Positions 12,748 through 22,050 of a DNA stretch of 64,000 bases are shown here, piece by piece. Every line of letters starts with the position of its first letter. The stretch's first letter is position 1. The DNA is taken from contig NC_052479.1 in NCBI RefSeq assembly GCF_009730915.1, positions 8,291,529 to 8,355,528 of the forward strand. Reading direction: 5' to 3'. This DNA comes from Dioscorea cayenensis subsp. rotundata (taxonomy: Eukaryota > Streptophyta > Magnoliopsida > Dioscoreales > Dioscoreaceae). Below the pieces are notes generated by a model. The model was not told the DNA's origin. It was given only the letters and a program-made list of their open reading frames with translations, and did not search any database. A program made the translations under genes and the position numbers.

Positions 12748-15296
12748 ATGACCCGAGGGAACACCTTAATATTTATTGAAGGAGATCCCGAGCTTGAAAG
12801 AAGACTTAGAAGAAAAGGGAAAAGACCTGTGGAAGACCAATCTAATCTAGCTCATTTGGATGTTGAAGAAGGGTCAGATAATATGCAGAACAGAATGAGC
12901 AGCAGAGGACACTCTCTGATTATGCTAGACCATCAGTTTTGGGCATACAATCGAGTATTGTGCGACCCCCAATTACAGCTCAGAATTTTGAGCTAAAGCC
13001 GACATTTTTCCACATGTTGCAGCAATCCGCACAGTTCAATGGTTTGGCCGATGAGGATCCAAACAGTCACATAGAGAACTTTATCGAGGTGTGTGATATG
13101 CTCAAGATAAATGGGGTGACGGATGATGCCATCAAGTTGAGAGCCTTCCCATTTTCCCTAAAAGGAAGAGCAAAGCAGTGGCTACACTCATTACCTAGAG
13201 CCTCGATTACTACATGGGAGGAGATGGTAGAAGCTTTTCTAGCCCGTTATTTCCCTACTGGAAAATCTGCAAAGCTTAAGAATGAGACCTCATCCTTTGT
13301 ACAGTCGGAATTAGAGTCTCTATTCGAGACATTGGAAAGGTTCAAGGAGCTCCTGAGAAAGTGCCCACAACATGGATTCCCGGAGTGGATGATTGTTCAG
13401 ACTTTTTATAACGGGTTGAATCCTAGTACAAGACAACTCTTGGATGCGGCAGCACGAGGTACCTTAGGTAGCAAGACCCCGGATGAGGCCCATCAACTTA
13501 TTGAAGAAATGGGTTTAAACAACTACCAATGGAATGCCAGGGAGAAGAAAAAGATGGCCGGTCTTCATGAGATAGATGCAGTAACTTCATTGGCGGCGCA
13601 AGTGGAAAATTTGAGTAAGAAGTTAGATCTTCTAACTTCAAATAGAGTGGCGGGCGTGAGTACTTGCACCGGGTGTGGTGGAGGACATGCTCCCTCCGAT
13701 TGCCCGATCTCTATTGGTGATGCATCTTCGGTTGAGAAAGTCAATTTTGTAGGTAATGGTATGCGGACTCAAGGAAACCCATATAGAAATACCTACAATC
13801 CAGGTTAGAAGAATCATCCAAATTTCACGTGGAGCAACCAAGGTCCACAAAAGGCCATGGGAGCACCGGGTTTCCAACAACAAGGCCCGAACTTGGAAAA
13901 CAGAGTTTCAGGTTTGGAAACCCGAATGAATAACTTGGAGAAGGCCTTTACTAGATTTGTGCAATCTTCAAACACAAGGTTTGAATCAGTTGAGGCAACA
14001 CTTTACAATCACACCGCCTCTTTGCATAACCTTCAAAATCAGGTGGGGAAGATTACAAAATCTCTCTCGGAAAGGCCACATGGAAGCTTGCCGAGCAATA
14101 CCGAGACCAACCCTAGAGAGCATGTGAAGGTGATCACTTTCAGAAGTGGTCGTGAGGTTGAAGGTAGGCTTCCGGGTGAGAAGCGAAAAGAACACGCACC
14201 CGAGGTTATAGAGGTTGAAGAGGGAACAAGAAAAGAGAAGGAGGTGGCACCCCCACCTTTCAAGCCGAGAATCCCTTATCCCTCTAGGTTGAAGAATGAT
14301 CAAGCGGATGAACAGTACAAGAAGTTCCTGAGTTTGTTCAACCAACTTCACATCAACATTCCATTTGTTGAGGCATTATCTCAAATGCCTAAGTATGCAA
14401 AATTCTTGAAGGACTTGTTAACTAACAAGAGGAAGTTGGAGGAGAGTGCTTCGGTGATTCTAGATGCATCTTGTTCGGCGGTCCTGCAAAAGGCCATACC
14501 GAATAAGAAGAAGGACGCGGGAAGCTTCATCATTCCATGCAACATTGCCAATTTGGGTGAAGAAATGGCATTGGCTGATTCAAGGGCCAGTATCAACGTT
14601 ATGCCATACACTTTCTTTCAGAAGCTAGGCTTAGGAGAGCCTAGACCCACTCGGATGACTTTACAATTGACGGATCGAACGGTGAGACATCCGAGGGGTA
14701 TCATTGAAGACGTGCTTGTCAAGGTGGACAAGTACATTTTTCTGGTTGACTTTGTAGTGCTAGACATCGATGAGGACGCGGATGTACCCTTGATACTTGG
14801 GAGACCATTTCTGCGGACTTCCAAAGCATTGATTGACATGGACGGCGAAGAGCCAACTTTGAGAGTCGGAGATGACAAGCTCACATACCGCCTTGCTGAA
14901 GCCATGTGACATTCTCTTGATTTTGATGATACTTTGTATTTTCTAGACACTACTGATGAGATTGTTGATGAATACATGCAGGAAATGTTCAATCCGGACT
15001 CGTATGAGGGTTTGTTCGACCAAGAGGAGGAAATTGAAGAAGTAATGATGCTTGGTTCGACTGAAGAAGTACCATCTACCCCAGGGATCTTGAAGAAGGT
15101 GCTCCGGAAGATGAAGAGGTAAAGGAGAAGCCACCGGAAAGCCTCCAAGACTATTGGACGAGTGTGCGAACCGAATGATGAACCGTTTCTAGGTAGTCCC
15201 AAGCCTGACAATTCACCCTCTACTCTCAAGAGACTTTGCTCATCATGCTTTCAAGCCATGGATAAGAGAGCAACTTTCATCTACGAACCCCTGTGA
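12748..15296 (+). pseudogene. Athila gag-protease ORF of element A
   Basis: Gag forms the particle and binds element RNA. It starts with MTRGN, conserved in A, B and E. An early frameshift lies at about 12885-12935; from 12939 the frame continues to 15296 with three in-frame stops (13806, 14907, 15120). Capsid-type sequence with KGRAKQWLHSLP and EAFLARYFP is followed by a zinc knuckle of the form C-x2-C-x3-H-x4-C, a coiled-coil stretch (NLEKAFTRFVQSSNTRFE) and a retropepsin fold ending ILGRPFLRT. The protease active site reads D-S-R-A-S where D-L/T-G-A-S is expected, so catalysis is doubtful. A tail of about 130 residues follows, acidic then lysine-rich, with a CxxC near the end. It terminates next to a splice-donor-like GAG|GTAAGA. 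RT, RNase H and integrase are absent. Confidence 0.88.
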
Positions 15297-15297
15297 G

Positions 15298-16508
15298 GTA
15301 AGACGATGTACGTCAAGCTTAGTGACGTTAAACAAGCGCTTCTTCGGAGGCAACCCAAGTGTTTGCTGTTTTCCCTAGTCATAGTTTAGTTTTGCATGAA
15401 TAACTTGTTAAGTGTTGGTGTCTTCATGATTAGATGCTTGTGCTATTTTCATTTTGGTGGATTTCTCTGTCATCGTGTGTTTTCTTGTTGATTTAGCAAA
15501 GATTTATTCGTTTGAGCTTGTTTCTATTGTTTTTCACTGGTAATTGTTGCATAAAAGAGCAGGCTCTGAATGTGTAAACATGTTCAGAAAATTTCTGCAG
15601 AGCCTACAGAGTTTTTCAAGTCATCAAGAGAAAACGCACGAACATGTGGAATTTCCACACGCCCATGGGGTTGTATTACGAGCTCATCCTTAGAGCACAT
15701 AGGGGCGTGGACTCGCCCCTGTGGGCAACCTTGTGACCAACGTACGGGCGTGGGCATTTTCCACACACCCGTGTGGAGGTCTACAGAAGATTCCTTCTCC
15801 ATCCCGAGAGCGCACAGGGGCGTGCGAATGCCCCTGTGAGTTGGGCCTGTTGTTGGACAGAGAGCGCACAGGGGTGTGCGGCTTCCGCTGTGGGTCGGGA
15901 GCATGAGCGTGGGTAATTTCCACACGCCCGTGCGAGTGTTTCCAGAGACAGCAAGAGCTATCCCGAGAGCACACTGGGGCGTGCGTCTGCCCCTGTGGCC
16001 CTCCACTGTGGAGACACACGGGCGTGCGTAATTTCCACACGCCCGTGTGGTTATGCAGAACTCTAAGGAGCGCGAGTTCTTTTTAAAGAAGACTTGTTTC
16101 TCTTCATCTACATCCTTCCCATCTTCTTCAGAATACTCTAGGATTGATTTCTGACCTCGTACTACCAATTTTGGAGCATTTTTACTTGGTTTTCCGGCCT
16201 ATTCCTATTCTCCTCATCTCAACTCATCGGTAAGCCCCTATCTTTGATTTTCTTTGCCAATTCTTGATTTTAATCGATGAACTTGCTAAGAATGCTTCGT
16301 TTTTGCAATTAGAGTTTAAGAGCATGCTTAGAAAGAAGTTAGAAGAGTTGTCCAAGTGTTTTGTTGGTTTTTTTTAGGCGCGGCCATGCGGTTCTTCATA
16401 CCTTGTGGATCAACACGGGCATGCGGAAATTCCCCATGACCGTGTGGATTTCTACAGCAGCATTTATCTAGCTTGTTTGATTGATTTCCTTTAAAAAATT
16501 TACGGGAT
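15298..16508 (+). promoter_or_regulatory. post-gag region of A: donor site, GC-rich palindrome block, internal TATA-like box, leader donor
   Basis: Immediately after the gag-PR stop comes a splice-donor sequence, G|GTAAGA (GT at 15298-15299). The conserved tract AAGCTTAGTGACGTTAAAC and a damaged CTTGGG-type hairpin follow at about 15314-15362. From about 15640 to 16060 there are more than ten words of the CACGGGCGTG / CACACGCCCGTGTGG type. TTTTTAAAG at 16080-16088 follows the block, then a pyrimidine-rich leader and a second donor, CG|GTAAGC (GT at 16230-16231). The expected acceptor before the env-like ATG is mutated (TTTACGGG, where B has TTTACAG). ORFs on either strand of the GC-rich block are by-products of the repeated words. 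Confidence 0.6.
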
Positions 16509-17441
16509 ATGGCACCTAGGTCAAAGAAGCAAGCAGAGAAACGTCCACTGGAGTCATCGTCCGAGTTCGAGGGCATGAGTTTCACTATTCCCGATCATCA
16601 GGCTCATTTCGTGCGTCTGTCGAGACTTTGGTGTGGACAGACTCGGTATCTGGACAGTAGCATACTCCGAGAGTTACAGCAGGGGGATGAGTTTGCTGAA
16701 GAGGTCGAGGACCTTGTGTTAGTAGGGGGGTGGAGTCAGTTGTTGACGATCAGAGAGCCCGCCATTCATGAGCTCACACTGGAGGTGTTGTCGTCATTTG
16801 AGTTTGATAGATCATATGAGAGATTCGACAGCATGGACGCCATCCAGTTCAGAGCATTTGGACATCACTACTGCATGAGAATCACACAGTTTTCAGTCTC
16901 ACTTGGGCTATATGAGGAGGCATTCACGGACACTGAGGAGTATTCTCTGCCTCCGACTGATTATCTTGGAGCTTTGACACCTCAGAGAGCTTACCGAGTT
17001 CTGTGTGGTCAGGGTCAGTACGAGCTGGGCGTGTCCAAGGGCACGTGCCTTTCCCGACCTGCCTACAGATATTTACACGCCATTATGAGTAGGTCGGTGA
17101 ATGGCCGTGGTGACAGCATCGGTGTTCTGAGCTGACAGGAACTTTTATATCTGTATTCGATGGTGCAACGCATACCGATTCATCTGGGGCACTTCCTTGC
17201 AGAGTACATTCATCATCAGGGGCATTATGTTAGATTGGGAGTGATCTTCTCAGGCCCCTATATTACGAGGCTAGTCATGGGCATGGGCCTCTTGGACGCG
17301 ATCTGCGGGGCTGAGAGGACGAGTACCCCTGCTCCCCTGAGTCTGGAGACGATGAGATTGATGGGTATGATCCGCCATGTACGGACGGGGGTATATGGCT
17401 TGGTTCTACCCACTCCAGAGATGGGTAGGGTGATGATGTAG
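16509..17441 (+). pseudogene. Athila env-like ORF of element A
   Basis: This is the additional ORF after gag/pol that defines Athila elements, of the ATHILA ORF-1 family and often called env-like; its molecular role is unproven. It starts MAPRSKKQ, as in B. The frame is open to 17132, broken by one in-frame TGA (17133-17135), and continues to 17441. Recognisable segments: a basic N-terminus, a PAIHELTLEVLSSFEF block, FRAFGHHYCMRITQFSVSLGLYEE, then PIHLGHFLAEYIHHQGH and LGVIFSGPYITRLVMGMGLL. The C-terminal part (17442-17700) is shifted relative to B. I see no convincing signal peptide or transmembrane helix. The TGA fits a CGA-to-TGA change, so the ORF was intact recently. Confidence 0.82.
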
Positions 17442-18866
17442 AGGCTTCTCAGTTGCCCCTGAGCCTCAACCGATGCCGATGGAGACCCGGCGCACCTCCG
17501 AGCGACGGAGGACCCACCCCCGATACATATGTTTTCACCATCTCAAGCCCATGATCATTTTGAGAGGCTCAAGAGTGCCGTGGGGGTGATACGGGCAGAG
17601 ATCACTGAGGCACAAGCAGAGATAGCAGAGGTGGGCGCGACGTAGGACTTACAGTTCATAGAGTTCATGACGCATTTCAATGTTTTACAGCAGATCCTTC
17701 AGTGAGATGCTACCGCACCTTTTGTACTATGACCGCGAACCGCCCAGACGCCCCTGCATCACCATCATTGGACCCACCAGCACCTTCTGATCCATCACCA
17801 GTAGCAAAGGAGCCAGAGCGTGGCGCCGACACTTGACTTGCTTTTATTTCTACTTGCATTTTATTTTGGACATGTTATCATCAGAAAGGACTTTCCTTCT
17901 CAACTTATTTTCATTTTTTTTGTCTCGAGTTGTATTTCTTGCTCTATCTTATATATACTCGAGTTTTATTTTTCTTTTATTGAGCTCTACTGAACCCCCT
18001 CGTGTATGTGTGCAGATGGTCTTGTCATAATGGGAATTGAGAACTTGTCATAGACACGGCCAAGGTGCTTCGCACTTGGTCGTGTGTGCCTCCCAACCCA
18101 TTGGAACATCACCCCCAAGGATTTAGCTCCATCAAATACAATACTAGAGTTAGGGCAGTATTGTTTCGATTGCTTCTCCCATATTTGTTCTTGATTGATA
18201 TACATTATATATGAGCTTACATGTGTACATTGAGGACAATGTACAACTTAAGTGTGGGGGGGAGTTTCATAGTACACACATCTTTTATATATGTTCTAAT
18301 TGATATAGATGCTCCCATAGCCAATGGTGGTTCACCGTAGTTGCAATGATGGTATTCTTGAGTTTAAGAGAATTTTTAATATTGAATGTTCTCATGCTCT
18401 AGTTCTTGCTTGAATTTTTAGGAATTTTTGCCCGAATAACATTTTGTGCACTTCTCACTCTTTAAACTCTTTTGGAAACTCAAGTCTAAGGTTAAAGGGA
18501 CCAGTTTTTAGTTTTGTTTGTTGTGTTGCTTTACTAAAAAAAAATGGAAAATGGAAAAGAAAGAAAAGAGCAACGTGTTTTTTTATCTTTTTAATTACGC
18601 TTGTTGGGTGGAAAGAGCTACCACCCATGATGTATGAAGCTACTCTCATAAGTCAAGTACTAGCTATGGCCTATTGAGAGAAAGAGCTATCTCATGGGAT
18701 GTGTGAAAGCTACCTCCCTGGTAGAAAGAGCTACCACCTCGAAAGTGTGAAAGCCACCTTAGCAGCCACTTTGGAAAGGGCTACCTTAGAGGATGTGTGA
18801 AGCTACTACCCATTTTGAAATGTTTGGTACTCTTTGTAGATAAATAAGTCCCTTATACATAGAAAA
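17442..18866 (+). other. 3' non-coding region of element A
   Basis: A degenerate env-like C-terminus runs to about 17830. After it come sequences shared with B (TTGTCAT...CACGGCCAAGGTGCTT at about 18040-18075), a hairpin-polypurine module at 18225-18264, and the reiterated GAGCTACC module at about 18600-18810. The region ends where similarity to B stops, at 18866. Small ORFs here are not supported. Confidence 0.6.
18225..18264 (+). promoter_or_regulatory. internal hairpin-polypurine module of A
   Basis: GTACATTG-AGGA-CAATGTAC forms a perfect 8-bp stem with an AGGA loop (18225-18244). After AACTTA comes AGTGTGGGGGGGAG (18251-18264), which resembles the terminal polypurine tract that primes plus-strand synthesis in B (34583-34596). 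The same arrangement occurs in B, F, H and the 21.4-kb remnant. Confidence 0.7.
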
Positions 18867-19518
18867 GGAGAAAGAATCAAGCTCCAACTTTAATCAACAG
18901 CAAAACCCTAGCTATACTCATCCAAGAACCAAAGAAGAACAAGCAAGGAAGAGGACATACTTTGAGTCAATGGATGCACACTCTTTAGGATCCAAGAATG
19001 AGTCCCCAAATCCCACTAAAATCACCACTTAACCCCTAAGAAATGTGGAGGAAGAGAGGAGAAGTAAATGGGATGGTTTTGAGGGAAGTTAGGTGAAGAA
19101 ACTCAAACAGGGCTTTAAAGAGATGAACACATGAAATTCCAGTTTGAACAAAGTTTGCACATGACCGTGTTAGAGCTGGAACGGTATTGTAGCAAAAGTA
19201 CTATAGCAAAACTTCTGTAGAAAACTACTATAGCGCAAACACTGTAGCAGCGATCTATAGAAAGGATACAATCTAAGTGCTCCTGACACGAGCATGTCAG
19301 AGCTGGATTTGAAAGTTTCAATGCCAGGATTCTCCTGAGAAAATTAGCATGACCGACATGTGTTGAGCATGACTGTGTGCACCCTAAAACCCACATTTAA
19401 ACCATAAGCATATCCTCAAACACTCGGCAAGATGCTCCCAAACCTAAGGCAATGAGAAAACTACTAAGATGACCAAGATAACAAAGTAACAAACAAGGGA
19501 AAAATGGGTCGAATTACC
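18867..19518 (-). mobile_element. minus-strand fragment of an Athila-like post-pol leader
   Basis: Read on the minus strand this shows CTGTAGC repeats, CACGGTCATG / CATGCTCGTG words, a TTTAAAGCCC TATA-like box near 19115, and a pyrimidine-rich leader running into ACCCTAGC-type sequence. That order matches the block-TATA-leader arrangement of other elements. No ORF is supported. It abuts the truncated end of A at 18866. Confidence 0.35.
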
Positions 19519-19660
19519 ACAAAAATCCTAATCCTTTTTTTTCTTTTCGGAATAACTCCAATTTTTCAATCAAAACCCTAATCCTATTTTTTCTGTTCGG
19601 AATGTCTCTATCTTTCAATAAAAACTGTAATCCTATGTTTTTTCTTGGATGTCTCTATGT
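19519..19660 (+). repeat. displaced fragment of the 3.2-8.6 kb tandem array
   Basis: About 2.8 units of the array motif (AAAATCCTAATCC..., TTTTCGGAAT, TTTTTCAATCAAAACCCTAA) lie here in the same orientation, 11 kb from the main array and between fragments of unrelated elements. No other copy of this fragment was seen in the window. Confidence 0.85.
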
Positions 19661-22050
19661 TCTGCGATCACGGTCTTCTAAAGCACGATTGTGTTTTAAT
19701 GAAGCATGATCCTTCTCCTGTGCTGTATGAGATTTCCAAAACGGGAGTCCACGCTAATGCTTCCAGTCCTAGTACGGTTAGTGTACTGCTAGCTCAACCA
19801 TGTTGACCAAGATTCTTTTACAATATTGAACTGATTTTGCTTGTTTTTCCGTGTAGATCTTGTAATGTAAGGGTGTAGCTAATGGGCCTTTCAACGGGCA
19901 CAGAATCAAGGAGCCCATTCCCGGCATAGATTTTACAGCTATTTTCCACACCCAAGTGCACCAGGTGCACTACACACACCTCTCTCATCACTACTTTTCC
20001 AAATCACAGGAGATCAGTTAGGTTGTCCTCAAGGAGATTGGATTAGAGGAGGAGGTCCAGTAGTTGCTGAGTGCTAGTGCCTTGAGACAGCTCTTCCAGA
20101 TCACCAACAACACCTATAAATAGTTGGCGCTCATGGTGTTACCCAATTTTGATGTGTCTCAGGGCACTATTGCCTTGCACAATGCTGACTTCATATACTT
20201 CCAGGTATTAGGCATGATGCATTGGATGAGTCTCAATGACTTCTCCATCCACTGGGACCCAATGATGCGTAGTTTACTCAAACTCGTACATATGATGCTT
20301 TACAGATCTCTTGGCCGACTGGAGAGTCTCTATGAGGCTAAGTAACGGACAAACTTATGACCCCTTCCAGACCAAGGCCACCACTCTCTGATCCCTAGCA
20401 CTCAGGTATATTCATTTTATACTCAACCACACACTAACGGGTTGTGGCAACAGTATTAGGGTCATTAGCCACCGTGATTTTGACTTCCTATTGAGCATGC
20501 TATATGGGTTCAATTTGCACTTGGGGTATAAGGTCGTAGTCTCCATTTTACATAAGGGGATCGATCCTCGCATCGTTATCCTCTTTGTCGGTCCCTACAT
20601 TAATCATCTAGTTAGATGCATGGGCATTCTAGAGGACATATTGTAGCACCTACAGACTACTCGTGGGATCGAGTATCATATAGGGTGGGCCACCGGTCCT
20701 TCCTCCGCTGCTTCCTCAACCTATCCACTGATGATGCTGCTGCCGTTGAATCTCCATCTCCTATTTGTACCTCTCGATAGAGGTCACCATCGCTGCCCCG
20801 CGTTGCTTCTTGCCATCTTGAACAAATTACTTGCTCATCTATGGCGGTCAGGTGGATTCAGATGAGCATGTCTAGGATAGCTGATCATTTGGGCATACGA
20901 TCATCACCTGAGCCCACCTTCCCCATGTGCCCTACTAGTCACATTGGGTTCGTTACCTCAAACCTAAGTGAGTCCCCGGATGATTCTACTTCTTCGAGTA
21001 TTGATAACCCTTCAGAGAATGCCCAGTTCTGATCACTGCAATTTCAACTCTGTCTTTATTATCGTCTCTTATTGTTTTTCTTTTTTTGTTATTGGTCTTC
21101 GTAGTTCAGTTAGCAAGGGAGTCCCCTGCTATACTGACATTTTGGTTTGTTTATTTTCACACTACTTTTATGTTTATTTTTCTTGTGCCCTTCAATTTAT
21201 TTTCTTATATATACTTGAGCTTCACCTGTGTTTCTCTACTCATCTCAGGGATTATATGGTTCCTTCGAGTTGACAAACATGTTTAGAGTGGCAACATCAC
21301 TCTCTTTGTATAAGAATTCTAGTTTTGTTTAAATAGCACACACATTGAGAGTGGCAACATCACTCTCCGTGTTCAGGAAAGTCATATGAACCCCCTCTTT
21401 AATTGTTTGTTCTCAATCTTTATGGAGTATGACATACATCTTAACATTGGGAACAATGTAGCATTCAAGTGTGGGGGAGGATTGCATGCTTGTTTCCTTT
21501 TAATGAGTGCTTAACTAGTGATGATCAATGATCACTTTTACCTTGAAATTTTTAAACCTAGGATGCCACATGTGGGCTAGTTACACTTTTGATGCTAAGT
21601 TGTAAACTCACTAATAGCCTGAGGACCTAAAATTCCCTTCATTTTACCTAAGTGTGGAGTTGTATGCTTTAAGTTTATAATCATCTCCTTAGTGACCTAG
21701 TTGAGCACTTCAAGTGTGGATTCTTGTATTGAAAAAAAAAAAGAGAAAGATTGGCCTACCGATCACCCCCCTTAGTTACCTTTTGGAATTCCCTACTGAT
21801 CATTTTTTCAAGCTTTAAAGTGGAAAAATGGTGGAAAGAGCTATCACCCTAGTTACATGGAAGCCTCCCTTGAGTAGTCAAATTTGGGCATTACAAGTGC
21901 ACATTTGATGACCTACCAGGAGAAAAGGCTACCTCTAGGATGTATAAAGGTACTACACATAGAGTGCTTTTATTTTTGAGGTCCTTTGATGTAATTCAAC
22001 TTTTTTTTGTATTTCTTTCTTCATGTTTCAACTTGTTTTCTTGAGTAATT
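19661..22050 (+). pseudogene. decayed Athila-like env region and 3' non-coding sequence (element G)
   Basis: From about 20040 to 21030 several frames encode pieces resembling the env-like protein: LFQITNNTYK, then a short open stretch at 20124-20345, then ADHLGIRSSPEP and ESPDDSTSSS before a stop at 21030. Many stops and frameshifts. The non-coding region after it has a hairpin (ACATTG-GGAA-CAATGT, 21444-21459) followed by AAGTGTGGGGGAGG (21467-21480) and a GAGCTATCACC / GGCTACC module at about 21830-21960. These place it as the 3' part of an older plus-strand element of a different subfamily from A. Confidence 0.6.

Larger units (their letters stand above)
10744..18866 (+). mobile_element. 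Athila-lineage element A: gag-PR plus env-like, no RT/IN, 3' truncated
   Basis: Order: 5' LTR (10744-12599), tRNA-Asp primer site, gag-protease ORF (12748-15296), post-ORF GC-rich block (15300-16100), env-like ORF (16509-17441), 3' non-coding region. The region from protease straight to the post-pol hairpin lacks RT, RNase H and integrase, exactly as in sister element B. The match to B stops at about 18866 (B about 34340), so the terminal polypurine tract and 3' LTR are lost. The flanking base context before the 5' LTR is GATTT; with no 3' end, no target duplication can be checked. Stop codons make it inactive as read. Confidence 0.85.

Noticed and set aside
14618-15229. 203-codon minus-strand ORF opposite the protease region of A
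   Set aside because: It is a shadow of the gag-protease frame; its serine-rich composition follows from the antisense reading.
15640-16060. CRISPR-like array of regularly placed GC-rich palindromes
   Set aside because: Spacing is irregular, words vary, there are no unique spacers of constant length, and the setting is a plant retrotransposon.
15584-16168. Cys/His/Pro-rich ORFs over the GC-rich blocks (also 30829-31590, 38746-39139, 43644-44288, 61917-62417)
   Set aside because: They arise in several frames and both strands from the repeated CACGGGCGTG words and have no family similarity.
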